A stretch of 64,000 bases of DNA, from assembly GCF_016522065.1 (NCBI RefSeq), contig NZ_JAEHFV010000003.1, positions 310,001-374,000 of the forward strand. The letters run 5' to 3'. Both the position numbers and the translations under genes were made by a program. Below are positions 19,367-28,072 of the stretch, piece after piece. Within the stretch, counting starts at the first letter, position 1, and each line of letters starts with the position of its first letter. Under the pieces are notes generated by a model that saw only the letters and a program-made list of their open reading frames with translations, did not search any database and was not told the DNA's origin. Origin of the DNA: Flavobacterium agrisoli. GTDB taxonomy: Bacteria; Bacteroidota; Bacteroidia; Flavobacteriales; Flavobacteriaceae.

Positions 19367-20263
19367 ATGAGCATGATTAAAATGAAAAAATATGCAGCAA
19401 TTGATATTGGCTCGAATGCCATGCGATTGCTCATTACCAATATTGTGGAACAAGAAGGAAAAGATCCTCAATTTAATAAAAGTTCCCTTGTGCGTGTTCC
19501 CATTCGTTTGGGTCAAGATGCTTTTACGGTTGGTGAAATTTCTCCCGAGAATATCGATAGGATGACCGACGCCATGAAAGCATTTAATTTACTGATGAAG
19601 GTTCATAAAGTAGAACGGTATATGGCCTTTGCCACTTCGGCAATGCGAGAAGCTTATAATGGGAAAGAAGTTGTAGCACATATTAAGAAAAAAGCTGATG
19701 TAAAAATTGAAATAATTGATGGTAAAAAAGAAGCCGCCATTATTGCTTCAACCGATTTACATCACCTGCTAAAAACAGATCAAACTTATCTTTTTGTAGA
19801 TGTTGGAGGAGGAAGTACCGAATTTACGTTATTTTCAAACGGTAGAATGATTAATTCCAGATCTTTTAAAGCAGGTACGGTTCGTTTGTTGAACAATATG
19901 GTTTGTGATGTTGTGTGGAGCGAAATTGAAAAATGGATTAAAACCAATACCGAAGATTATGAAGAAGTAACCTTGATTGGTTCGGGTGGAAATATCAATA
20001 AATTATTCAAAATGTCGGGTAAACCTCAGGAAAAACCGCTTTCGTATATTTATATTAATTCGCAATATGCGTTTTTGAATTCTTTGACATACGAACAACG
20101 AATTTCGGAATTGAGCCTGAATCCCGATCGTGCCGATGTAATTATCCCTGCAACCCGAATTTACTTAAATGCTATGAAGTGGAGTGGTGCCCGTCAAATT
20201 TATGTTCCGAAAATTGGACTTTCGGACGGAATTGTAAAAGCGATGTATTTTGGTAAAATCTAA
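19367..20263 (+). CDS. ppx: Exopolyphosphatase / GppA family phosphatase
   Basis: 298 residues. ASKHA-fold signatures: phosphate-1 loop AAIDIGSNAMRL (about 9-20), phosphate-2 loop FVDVGGGSTEFTLF (about 145-158) and the adenosine-type loop LIGSGGNINKL (about 204-214). It corresponds to the short Bacteroidota form without the extra C-terminal HD domain seen in E. coli Ppx. It degrades polyphosphate or pppGpp from the end. A second in-frame ATG at 19382 (MKKYAAIDIG) is an equally good start, as the first five residues are not part of the fold. Last gene of the sixA-ppk1-ppx operon, convergent with dnaX 14 bp away. Confidence 0.93.
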   Translation: MSMIKMKKYAAIDIGSNAMRLLITNIVEQEGKDPQFNKSSLVRVPIRLGQDAFTVGEISPENIDRMTDAMKAFNLLMKVHKVERYMAFATSAMREAYNGKEVVAHIKKKADVKIEIIDGKKEAAIIASTDLHHLLKTDQTYLFVDVGGGSTEFTLFSNGRMINSRSFKAGTVRLLNNMVCDVVWSEIEKWIKTNTEDYEEVTLIGSGGNINKLFKMSGKPQEKPLSYIYINSQYAFLNSLTYEQRISELSLNPDRADVIIPATRIYLNAMKWSGARQIYVPKIGLSDGIVKAMYFGKI

Positions 20264-20277
20264 AACTGTTTGACTTT

Positions 20278-21986
20278 TTAAGAATGTAAATCCAATCCAA
20301 ATGTAGCACGTAACAGTTCTATGTTTGGATTTATTTCTAATAAACGATTGTAACGGTCTTGGTCATTAAAACTGCGTTTGGCCTCAAAACTTTCGTTAAC
20401 AATGATTTCAATAGTGATATCGTGATTGTGCAAATGCCCTCTTAAATGTCCTAATAATCCATGTAATTGACTTTCAAAATCGATTTTAGAACCTTCGTTT
20501 GGTAGTTCTAAAGTAATCTTCGTACCATCTAACTTTGGATCATTTATTAAAAGTAATGATTCCATTATTTTTTGCCCTTTTTCTCCCAAACGTTGTGCAT
20601 ATTTATTCCACTGCAATAACATTTCGGTTTCGGTAAAGGCTTCTGTGGGCAATACCGTTGTGGGCTTGCTATAGTTTTTGCTGCTTTCTTCTAATACTTT
20701 TTTAGCTCGAATACTAGAAAGCGATAAGGCCGAAATTTTAGGAGCGTTATCTTCTTTTTGAGGACTTTCTGGTTTTTGAGGATTGACTTTGCTGGACTCT
20801 TCGGATTCAGAAACTATTGTTTTTGGTTCCAAATCTGGAGCTTGCGTTTTTTTATCCTCTATTATAGAATAAGCTGTATTACGGTAATATGTAGGTGGAA
20901 TTATAAAGGACTCAGCTTTTTTTTTTCTCCATCGAAAGTGATGGAGGCTAACTGCATAAGCGCTAATTCAACTAACAAACGTTGATTTTGACTTAATTTG
21001 TATTTTAAATCGCAATCATTGGCAATTTCAATTCCTTTTAAAAGGAAATCTTGTGTGCATTTTTGCGCTTGCAATCCGTACATTTTTTGCGCCTGTTCGC
21101 CTGTTTCTAAAAGCGACAATGTTATTGGGTTTTGGCAAACCAATAAATCTCTAAAATGCGAAGCCAATCCAGCTATAAAATGGTGTCCATCAAACCCTTT
21201 TGCTAAAATATCGTTATAAGCCAATAGCAAATCGGGTATTTTATTTTCTAAAATTAAATCGGTTACGGCAATGTAAGTTTCGTAGTCCAAGACGTTTAAG
21301 TTCTCCGTAACAGCTTGTCGCGTTAAATTTGTTCCACAATACGAAACAACCCTATCAAAAATAGATAGAGCATCGCGCATGGCACCATCAGCTTTTTGGG
21401 CAATAATGTGTAAAGCATCGTCTTCAAAAGCGATTCCTTGACTTTGGGCTACTTCTGCCAAATGTTCTTTAGCATCTTTTACCGTGATTCGTTTAAAATC
21501 AAAAATTTGGCAACGTGATAAAATGGTCGGGATGATTTTGTGCTTTTCGGTAGTAGCTAAAATAAAAATAGCGTGCTTAGGCGGTTCTTCTAATGTTTTC
21601 AAAAAAGCATTAAAAGCAGCCGAAGAAAGCATGTGCACCTCATCAATAATATAGACTTTATATTGTCCGGTTTGCGGAGGGATACGAACCTGATCGATTA
21701 AATTTCGAATGTCGTCGACCGAGTTGTTTGAAGCAGCATCTAATTCAAAAACATTAAAGGCAAAATCTTCGCTGGGGTCGTCGTATCCGGGTTGGTTTAT
21801 TTTTCGGGCTAAAATACGAGCACAAGTGGTTTTTCCTACTCCTCTTGGTCCTGTAAACAAAAGTGCTGAGGCCAAATGGTTGTTTTCTATGGCATTTAGT
21901 AAGGTGTTGGTTATGGCCTTTTGCCCCACAACATCTTTAAATGTTTGCGGACGGTATTTGCGAGCCGACACGATAAATTGTTCCAT
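20278..21986 (-). CDS. dnaX: DNA polymerase III subunit gamma/tau, with in-gene frameshift
   Basis: Two overlapping frames form one gene. Frame 0 (21986 to 20901) gives 361 residues: Walker A GPRGVGKTT (about 45-53), DEXX IIDEVHMLS (about 114-122), sensor/SRC motif ILSRCQIFDF (about 158-167), then the lid and collar domain; it ends GEKKKLSPL. The -1 frame continues from the A10 run at 20917-20926 to the stop at 20278, adding about 208 residues with a Pro/Ser/Glu-rich linker and a conserved tail; the shifted product would be 569 residues (tau), the unshifted one gamma. The zinc-binding Cys cluster that E. coli DnaX has between Walker A and DAAS is absent. Either programmed frameshifting or a homopolymer error is possible. 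Confidence 0.93.
20917..20946 (-). promoter_or_regulatory. Putative programmed frameshift / slippage signal in dnaX
   Basis: On the mRNA strand a perfect 7-bp stem (20946-20940 with 20933-20927, 6-base loop) is followed with no gap by ten A residues (20926-20917) and G. The zero-frame codons GAA AAA AAA AAG contain the heptamer A-AAA-AAG used by E. coli dnaX for -1 ribosomal shifting. GGAG directly before the A run could act as an internal Shine-Dalgarno. The hairpin-then-homopolymer layout also suits transcriptional slippage. No assay evidence is available here. Confidence 0.65.
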
Positions 21987-22007
21987 AGATTTTTTTTAAG
22001 CGAGTAG

Positions 22008-22015
22008 CAAAGATA
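22008..22015 (-). promoter_or_regulatory. Candidate -7 element for dnaX
   Basis: TATCTTTG on the minus strand matches the Bacteroidota consensus TAnnTTTG, 22 nt upstream of the dnaX ATG. No well-spaced TTG -33 element is visible. Confidence 0.5.
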
Positions 22016-22074
22016 GTTTTTTATTTAAAAGATAAAAAAGTTTGACTTCGGAAAAATCAAGAATTTGCTAAGCC

Positions 22075-22371
22075 TTATATGCGACCTTTAATGCTTAAAT
22101 CGATTAAGATTTTAGCGGCTTCGGTTTGGCTATTTGCAGCAAATCCATCCACAAAAACACCTTTTTTTCCTGAACTAGATTTGATTCCATACACAATAGC
22201 CTCATCACCTGGATCCGAATTTCCTTCGTACCTGTAAATGTGCACAATTTCAAATTTGGCAGGATTTTTTATAATAGATTCTTCGTTGAGATTGAAATCG
22301 TAAGTAAACCCTTTTTCATGCAATTGATCGAGTGCTTTAGCAATGGTGCTGTAGTGATACATTTTGGCCAT
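22075..22371 (-). CDS. Small conserved protein, function unknown
   Basis: 98 residues, soluble, no signal peptide. It has an N-terminal helix ([18 protein letters not shown]) and a beta-rich core ending in a helix ([16 protein letters not shown]). Similar short Bacteroidota proteins are often labelled 'phosphoribosylpyrophosphate synthetase', but at 98 residues it has no room for that fold or the PRPP loop, so I do not adopt the label. It is divergent from rnpB and lies 88 bp upstream of dnaX. Function is not predictable from the sequence. Confidence 0.75.
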   Translation of the reverse strand: MAKMYHYSTIAKALDQLHEKGFTYDFNLNEESIIKNPAKFEIVHIYRYEGNSDPGDEAIVYGIKSSSGKKGVFVDGFAANSQTEAAKILIDLSIKGRI

Positions 22372-22480
22372 AATAGTAAAGTTTAAGTTGAATCTTAAAT
22401 GTAACTAATTTAAAATGATTTGCTTGTAAAAGGATTGTTAAAGTAACGGGGCAAATTTCGATTTGGCAATTTAAAAGTAG

Positions 22481-22488
22481 TAAATTTG
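22481..22488 (+). promoter_or_regulatory. Candidate -7 element for rnpB
   Basis: TAAATTTG fits TAnnTTTG exactly and ends 4 bases before the predicted 5' end of RNase P RNA (22493), as expected for a Bacteroidota promoter. A TTTG at 22462-22465 lies 15 bp upstream, shorter than the usual spacing. Confidence 0.65.
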
Positions 22489-22492
22489 CCTC

Positions 22493-22832
22493 GCAGACCG
22501 CCTTATCGCCGTTTCTTCTGATTGCTATCAGAAAGAGAGGGAGGAAAGTCCGGACACCACAGAGAAGCATAGCGGGTAACACCCGTCGGTCTCATATCGA
22601 TTGGGATTAGGACAAGTGCAACAGAAAGTATGTACAGGTAATGCTGTAGTGAAACCAGGTAAACTCTATGCGGTGAAATATCAAGTATATCAGCATTTAA
22701 GGATTTCTCGTTCGTTGCTGAAGGGTAGATAGATGGATCCCGTTAGTAATATCGGGACTAGATAAATGATAAGGTATTTTTGAATGTTGAAAAGCAATTC
22801 AAAAAGAACAGAATCCGGCTTACAGGTCTGCT
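22493..22832 (+). ncRNA. rnpB: RNase P RNA component
   Basis: About 340 nt. The catalytic-core landmarks are visible: GAGGAAAGTCCGGAC with CACCACAGAGAAGCA (about 22540-22568), ACAGAAAG in the middle, GTGAAACCAGGTAAACTC, and the 3' core ACAGAATCCGGCTTACAG (about 22808-22825). The ends pair as P1: GCAGACC at 22493-22499 with GGTCTGC at 22825-22831. The architecture is the ancestral bacterial (type A) form. It cleaves 5' leaders from tRNA precursors with RnpA. A -7 promoter element is placed 5 bp upstream. End coordinates are set by the P1 helix and may be off by a few bases. Confidence 0.95.
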
Positions 22833-22851
22833 ATTTTTTCAAATAAAAACA

Positions 22852-23046
22852 CTACGATTCGTCTTTGGTAGTTCGCACCAATCCTATTCCTGATATAAAA
22901 AATACCATTCCTAATATTCCAAAAATAATTAGTGATTTGATGTCTTTCGTTTCGCCAGTAGTATCTGCAAAAACAAAAGCTGCATAAATTAGTCCGGCAA
23001 TTCCTAATGTGGTAAGCAATGTGCCAAAAATACGTTTCAGGTTCAT
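22852..23046 (-). CDS. Small two-helix membrane protein
   Basis: 64 residues with two transmembrane helices (about 8-28 and 38-57) joined by a short charged loop, and a C-terminal Lys/Asp tail. No motif suggests a function. It is convergent with rnpB, ending 20 bp beyond it. The amphipathic layout and absence of stops suggest a real gene of the kind often seen as 'hypothetical protein' in Flavobacterium. Confidence 0.65.
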   Translation of the reverse strand: MNLKRIFGTLLTTLGIAGLIYAAFVFADTTGETKDIKSLIIFGILGMVFFISGIGLVRTTKDES

Positions 23047-23229
23047 GATAATTTGTTTTATATTTAAATCAAATTTAATGGGAAGAGTTTCATTTCGCCT
23101 TATATAATTTTGATTTCGTTTTATAGGATTGTAGCGCAGAAAAATGCTTTTTTAACCTTTAAATAAACGAAGGAAACCATAATCATTGTCGGTTTTTTAA
23201 TACATTTACATTAAAATATTAGAATTATA

Positions 23230-23661
23230 ATGATGAAAAAAATTGTATTTACAGCATTGTTTTTGGGAATGGTTTCGTTCTCACAAGCACAAAATTTAGG
23301 AGATTTAAGTAAATCGGCTAGCGCATCTGCTAGCAAAGCGGCTTCTTCGGCAACCAGTTCATTTGATGTTGCCGGAATTTCCAATCAAATCATGGGCGTT
23401 TTGAATCCGAAATTAAAATTAACCGAGGCACAAAAACCGATGGTGAATTCGTTGGTAAATGATTTGTTGAACAAAAAGAAAAGTATTTTACCTAAAGCGG
23501 TTACTGATAAAGCAGGTTATGCTGCCGGTATGAAAGGAATCAATGATACGTTTACTTCAAAAATGAAAGGTTTGGTAAATGCTTCTCAGTATACCAGTTT
23601 ATTGGGAATTTTGCCAAAATCAGCAAGTTCTGTTTCGCCTTTAGCTAAAATGTTATTTTAA
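23230..23661 (+). CDS. Small exported Ser/Ala-rich protein
   Basis: 143 residues beginning with two Met codons; signal peptide (about 1-20, ending SFSQAQ). The mature N terminus is rich in Ser/Ala (residues 27-47), followed by a helical segment (about 50-140) with LTEAQKPMVNSLVNDLLNKK and repeated Lys/Met/Gly pattern. I do not recognise a named catalytic family. Likely a small periplasmic helical protein. It stands alone between a divergent small membrane gene and its own terminator at 23682-23722. Confidence 0.8.
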   Translation: MMKKIVFTALFLGMVSFSQAQNLGDLSKSASASASKAASSATSSFDVAGISNQIMGVLNPKLKLTEAQKPMVNSLVNDLLNKKKSILPKAVTDKAGYAAGMKGINDTFTSKMKGLVNASQYTSLLGILPKSASSVSPLAKMLF

Positions 23662-23681
23662 TAAAATCAATAAATTATTTA

Positions 23682-23722
23682 AAAGAGAAAACGGCTTTAT
23701 AGAGCGGTTTTCTCTTTTTTTT
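23682..23722 (+). terminator. Rho-independent terminator
   Basis: A 15-bp stem with one mismatch, 23682-23696 against 23703-23717, with a 6-base loop and a T tract to 23722, 20 bp after the stop of the small exported Ser/Ala-rich protein. Confidence 0.85.
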
Positions 23723-23873
23723 ATGTATAAAGAGATTAAGTTTTGGTTTTAAATGAGGAAGTCTATCCAAAAGTGTTTTAGCTCATTTCGATTTAATTTT
23801 AAAAGCGTATATTTATACTATTCTCTTTCAGTAAAATAAATGAATTCCTTTTGTATTTAAAAAGAAGTTAACA

Positions 23874-24779
23874 ATGCGTTTTTTTTTAATTTTTGAGTTG
23901 GGTTTTTATCTGTTCTGCATTGGCACTGTTCAATCGCAGGAATTGACTATTTATACCATGCCTGCCCCCAAAAAGATGGATTGGGAATCGCCTAAAAAAT
24001 TAATTAAAAGTTGTTTGTTAAATAAGATTGTTAAATCGCCTTATGGAGAAAACAGACATCCGATTGGGCACATGGTGATTGAATTGAAAGATAGCACCCG
24101 CTACGAAATGGTTGGAATGGCGCCCGAAACGAGTTTGCTGCCCATGAATAAAATCACTAAAGAAGGTTATGGTTTAGGCGTTTTATTTGCTGTTATTGAT
24201 GGTAAATTAGAGCGCAAAGAAATTAATGTGCCTCAAGTAGAAGAGCGTGTTAAAAATGGAGATATTGCATTTGTAAATTATAAGATTAATCAAGCTGTTT
24301 TTGATCGGTTGTGGTTGTATTTGGTTGATTACCAATATAAAGGTTATGATCAATTTTACAACGGAGGCAATCGTCCTAGAGAAGGTGCTGGTTGCGGTTG
24401 TTCTGCCTTTGCTATTAGCTTTTTAGAAGTGGCTGGTATAGAGGATTTGTTACCTATTGAGGAGTGGAAAGTAAATGTTTTGGTTCCAGATGAATTTATT
24501 GGAGGACCGTATTGTGATAATAAAAAAGTGCCTTTTTACAAGTTGTTTTTTGCTCAAAAATGGGCCGATGAAAGCACAAATACCGAATCCTACGAATCTC
24601 TTTCGTTGTACGAACCCACTAAAATCTACAATTGGATTTTAAAAAAACATTATAGCCCTGTTAGTTTACCCAATGTCTTTAAAGCGGTTAGTGGCAATGC
24701 TAAAGGATTAGTTGTAGATGCCCGTACACAAGCATTTCCAACAGAACCTATTTGGTATGTGCAAAATGACAAGAAGTAA
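23874..24779 (+). CDS. Exported protein, possible permuted NlpC/P60-like fold
   Basis: 301 residues with a signal peptide (about 1-22, ending VQSQ). A His motif HPIGHMVIEL (about residues 63-72) precedes a Cys motif GAGCGCSAFAISFLEVAG (about 177-194). His before Cys-Ser in a helix is the order of circularly permuted NlpC/P60 (YiiX/LRAT-like) proteins, so a papain-like hydrolase is conceivable, but overall similarity cannot be tested here. No lipobox or membrane anchor after the signal. It is monocistronic and convergent with rsmD. The function is otherwise unknown. Confidence 0.8.
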   Translation: MRFFLIFELGFYLFCIGTVQSQELTIYTMPAPKKMDWESPKKLIKSCLLNKIVKSPYGENRHPIGHMVIELKDSTRYEMVGMAPETSLLPMNKITKEGYGLGVLFAVIDGKLERKEINVPQVEERVKNGDIAFVNYKINQAVFDRLWLYLVDYQYKGYDQFYNGGNRPREGAGCGCSAFAISFLEVAGIEDLLPIEEWKVNVLVPDEFIGGPYCDNKKVPFYKLFFAQKWADESTNTESYESLSLYEPTKIYNWILKKHYSPVSLPNVFKAVSGNAKGLVVDARTQAFPTEPIWYVQNDKK

Positions 24780-24821
24780 CTAAACAATGGTTTTTACAAT
24801 TGTTTTTGTTCAATTAAAGCT

Positions 24822-25430
24822 TTAATCTTCATCATCTTCTACCAATCGTAAAGTAGCATTTTCTTCTGTAAGTTCTTCATCTTCATCCGTCGAATTGAAT
24901 TCGAAAAAAGAGAAAAATGAACCACCATAATTTTTTTGAAACGAAAAATTACTCAAATGCTCTAATTTGGTATATTTAGAATGTTCGATAATCATCATTC
25001 CGTCTTCGTGAAGTAATTCTTTATCAAAAACAGTTAAAATAATTTTTTCGAAAGTTGCCTGATCCAATCCGTAAGGCGGATCGGCAAAAATAATATCAAA
25101 GGATGATTTGCAATTTTCTAAATATTTAAAAACATCACTTTTGGTAGCGGCAATATCAAAATCAAATTCGGCCGCTATTTGTTTAATGTATTTTACACAT
25201 CCAAAATCGGCATCAACTGCTGTTACAGGTTTACTTCCTCTCGAAGCAAATTCGTAACTGATGTTGCCAGTTCCTGCAAATAAATCAAGCACTTTTAACT
25301 GATCAAAATTGAAAGTATTATTTAAAATATTAAACAATGCTTCTTTGCTCATATCGGTTGTTGGTCTTACCGGGAGATTTTTCGGTGGGCTAAGGCGTCT
25401 ACCTTTGTATTTACCAGATATAATTCTCAT
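24822..25430 (-). CDS. rsmD: 16S rRNA (guanine966-N2)-methyltransferase RsmD
   Basis: 202 residues. N-terminal MRIISGKYKGRRL and the RPTTD motif are typical of RsmD; SAM-binding motif LDLFAGTGNISYEFASRG (about 44-61) and catalytic DPPYGL (about 117-122) follow. It methylates G966 of 16S rRNA on the 30S subunit. The acidic tail (about 185-202) is longer than in E. coli. It overlaps the upstream DUF3822 gene by 4 bp (ATGA), a pairing conserved in Bacteroidota. Confidence 0.96.
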   Translation of the reverse strand: MRIISGKYKGRRLSPPKNLPVRPTTDMSKEALFNILNNTFNFDQLKVLDLFAGTGNISYEFASRGSKPVTAVDADFGCVKYIKQIAAEFDFDIAATKSDVFKYLENCKSSFDIIFADPPYGLDQATFEKIILTVFDKELLHEDGMMIIEHSKYTKLEHLSNFSFQKNYGGSFFSFFEFNSTDEDEELTEENATLRLVEDDED

Positions 25431-26248
25431 GATTGAAATAAGATAAAATGTTGTTGATTCTGAGCTTTTGAGTAGTAGTTTTTAGATTGTAAATCGGTAG
25501 TATCAAACAAACTTACATTGCGAATGTATTTGTATGCTAGTTTAAAATAAGCATCGTTTTCTGAAATGGTTCCTAACAATTCTAATTTAAAAAATTCAGG
25601 ATTAAGTTGCAACTGTTCGGCTGTAAAAAGCAAGTAATAAATAAAATCTTCGGGCGTTTGGTATTCAAATGAATTGAATAAAAGCAATTGTTGGTTTTGC
25701 ACCACTACAATTTCAAAATGGCCTGGGTTAAAATGCACCACCATTTTTTTCTCGTCGTTATTTTTGGATGCATCTAATAATTTTTCGACCAAAATACTCG
25801 AAGCGTGTTTGTAATCAAAACTGCCAAATTGATCGATAAAGAAATTATTAATATTTACATAAGGAATGTAAACCGAGTTCATGTGGTAATTTTGAATTTC
25901 ATCAAACGCAAAAAAATCAGTTTGAAAAACTTTGGTATTGTATTGCAAATAACTGCCTAAATAATTTTCATCAAACAAAGCCGTCGGTACAAATGTAGAC
26001 AAGTTGTTGTTGTGTACAATTATAATGTCATCATAGTGGTCTTTTAATTCGGGATAGCGACTAAAAGCATCGGCAAATAAATCTTCAATTGGAGTGGTTT
26101 TGTGTATGTTTTCGAAATGAATTTCATTCAGCGAACTAATTTTGTTGTTTAAAGTATCAAAACAACAAAAAGAGAGTCCGTTTAACGAAACTTGAAGTGC
26201 TAATTTTTTGTATTGTTTGCTGATGATATTGGTATGAGATGCTGACAT
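25427..26248 (-). CDS. DUF3822 family protein
   Basis: 273 residues, no signal peptide or membrane segment. DUF3822 proteins are found upstream of rsmD in Bacteroidota and are thought to have an actin/ASKHA-like fold; here KKLALQVSLNGLSFCCFD near the N terminus (about 15-32) fits the first beta-hairpin of such a fold, and HFNPGHFEIVVVQNQQLLLFNSF (start about 175) its second half. It overlaps rsmD by 4 bp, so the two are co-translated, but no direct role in rRNA methylation is known to me. Confidence 0.88.
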   Translation of the reverse strand: MSASHTNIISKQYKKLALQVSLNGLSFCCFDTLNNKISSLNEIHFENIHKTTPIEDLFADAFSRYPELKDHYDDIIIVHNNNLSTFVPTALFDENYLGSYLQYNTKVFQTDFFAFDEIQNYHMNSVYIPYVNINNFFIDQFGSFDYKHASSILVEKLLDASKNNDEKKMVVHFNPGHFEIVVVQNQQLLLFNSFEYQTPEDFIYYLLFTAEQLQLNPEFFKLELLGTISENDAYFKLAYKYIRNVSLFDTTDLQSKNYYSKAQNQQHFILFQS

Positions 26249-26547
26249 AGTTGAATTTACAATGCGTTACTTGTTTTGGGGCAAGTGCATAGAATGCGTA
26301 CACAAACTTACAAAATCAATTTTAATAACTCAGACAAAATTAAAGTCCATGCAAAAGCTTGGTTTTTTTATTCTTTTAAAAAGTTCAATCTACTATTTTT
26401 TACTATTTTGTATGTTAGTTCATTTTTAATAACAGGTTAATTATGAGTAAATAAAAGGTTTTGTATTGTGATAGTTTTTAAATTTTAAGGAAGTAATCCG
26501 TTTAACTTCTTTTAAAAAGCCCTTACTTTGCAAGCAAATTATCACCT

Positions 26548-27975
26548 ATGAGCTCCTCCTTATTTTATAGTTTATTGAACAAAAAATTTCCATACGCTCC
26601 CACAATGAAGCAGGATATTTTTTTTCAGAAAATAGCTATTTTTTTAACGGAAAACTCGAATGAATCGCTTTTTGTTTTAAAGGGATATGCCGGAACGGGA
26701 AAAACCTCGGTTATTTCGACGATTGTGAATAATTTATCCGAAATTAATAAAAAATATGTTTTGCTAGCTCCAACCGGAAGGGCTGCAAAAGTAATTGCTA
26801 ATTATGCCGAAAAACCAGCTTTTACGATTCACAAGAAAATTTATTTTCCTAAAAAAGCATCGGGTGGCGGAGTGGCTTTTACTTTACAACCCAATAAGCA
26901 TAAAAATACCATTTTTATTGTTGATGAAGCTTCGATGATTTCGGATACCAATTCCGATTCAAAATTATACGAAAATGGTTCTTTGTTAGATGATCTGATT
27001 AGTTATGTGTATTCGGGGATCAATTGCAAATTGATTTTTTTAGGTGATACCGCTCAGTTACCACCTGTAAATTTAGATATTAGTCCGGCTTTGGATACGC
27101 AATCTTTGGCGCTACATTATAACAAAGAAATCGAATCAATTGAATTGGATGAGGTAATGCGTCAAGAGGAAAATTCGGGGATTTTGTTTAATGCAACCGA
27201 ATTACGCGAGTTACTTCAAGATCATTTTATAACCGAATTTAAATTTCAACTCAAACCTTTTGCAGATATAGTACGGTTGCAGGATGGGTATGATATTCAA
27301 GATGCAATCAATCAATCTTACAGTAATTATAGTATTGAGGATACTGCTTTCATTGTAAGATCCAACAAACGGGCCAATTTGTACAATGAACAAATTCGAA
27401 CTAAAATTTTGGATAAGGAAAGTGAGCTTTCTGCCGGAGATTTTTTGATGGTGGTAAAGAACAATTACTTTTGGTTAAAAGATTCGAATGAAGTTGGATT
27501 TATTGCAAATGGTGATATAATTGAGGTTTTAGAAATTTTTTCGATACAAGAGTTATACAGTTTCAAATTTGCTAAAGTAAAAATTCGACTTATTGATTAT
27601 CCGAATCAAAAGCCGTTTGAAACTATTTTACTTTTGGATACGATAAAAAGCGAATCAGCTTCTTTAACTTTTGAAGAATCCAACCGATTATACGAAGAAG
27701 TTATGAAGGATTATGAAGAGGAAACTACCAAATATAGGAAACTTCAAAAAGTCAAATCCAACGAATTTTTTAATGCCTTACAGGTGAAATTTTCATACGC
27801 CATGACTTGTCATAAATCACAAGGTGGGCAGTGGAATACCGTTTTTATAGAGCAACCTTATTTGCCAAATGGCATCGATCAAGATTATGTAAGATGGTTG
27901 TATACCGCCATTACCCGAGCTAAAAACAAATTGTATTTGATTGGTTTTAAAGATGAATTTTTTAAAGAAATTTAA
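26548..27975 (+). CDS. RecD-like SF1B DNA helicase
   Basis: 475 residues. Walker A GYAGTGKTS (about 45-53), motif Ia APTGRAAK (about 76-83), Walker B IFIVDEASMI (about 123-132), motif III LGDTAQLPPV (about 169-178), and a UvrD_C_2-type C-terminal region with MTCHKSQGGQW (about 420-430) and LYTAITRAK (about 452-460). This is the core set of a superfamily 1B 5'-3' helicase of the RecD/Dda type; it lacks the long N-terminal region of RecD2. Expected role: DNA repair or recombination. No recB/recC-like partner is adjacent. Confidence 0.92.
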   Translation: MSSSLFYSLLNKKFPYAPTMKQDIFFQKIAIFLTENSNESLFVLKGYAGTGKTSVISTIVNNLSEINKKYVLLAPTGRAAKVIANYAEKPAFTIHKKIYFPKKASGGGVAFTLQPNKHKNTIFIVDEASMISDTNSDSKLYENGSLLDDLISYVYSGINCKLIFLGDTAQLPPVNLDISPALDTQSLALHYNKEIESIELDEVMRQEENSGILFNATELRELLQDHFITEFKFQLKPFADIVRLQDGYDIQDAINQSYSNYSIEDTAFIVRSNKRANLYNEQIRTKILDKESELSAGDFLMVVKNNYFWLKDSNEVGFIANGDIIEVLEIFSIQELYSFKFAKVKIRLIDYPNQKPFETILLLDTIKSESASLTFEESNRLYEEVMKDYEEETTKYRKLQKVKSNEFFNALQVKFSYAMTCHKSQGGQWNTVFIEQPYLPNGIDQDYVRWLYTAITRAKNKLYLIGFKDEFFKEI

Positions 27976-28002
27976 TTAAAAAGTTCAGTTTATAAAACAT
28001 AA

Positions 28003-28045
28003 AATAAAAAAAATCTCGGCTAGTAGATTTTGCACTAGCCGAGAT
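28003..28045 (-). terminator. Rho-independent terminator of the pectate lyase gene
   Basis: Perfect 12-bp stem, 28013-28024 against 28034-28045, 9-base loop, G+C-rich centre. On the minus strand it is followed by a T run (plus-strand A run 28005-28013). It lies 28 bp after the lyase stop at 28073. Confidence 0.9.
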
Positions 28046-28072
28046 AGATTTGGATTAAAAGGGGTTTTTGGA

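Noticed and set aside
20278..20832. Separate 184-residue gene downstream of dnaX
   Set aside because: Its start would be a TTG inside the tau linker, it has a typical tau C-terminal composition, and the frame is open upstream to the A10 run; it is the -1-frame tail of dnaX.
22075..22371. 'Phosphoribosylpyrophosphate synthetase' label
   Set aside because: 98 residues, with no PRPP-binding loop and no room for the fold.
24779..24822. Terminator between the convergent exported protein and rsmD
   Set aside because: AAACAAT/ATTGTTT is a 7-bp A/T stem with a 10-base loop; likely chance in this base composition.
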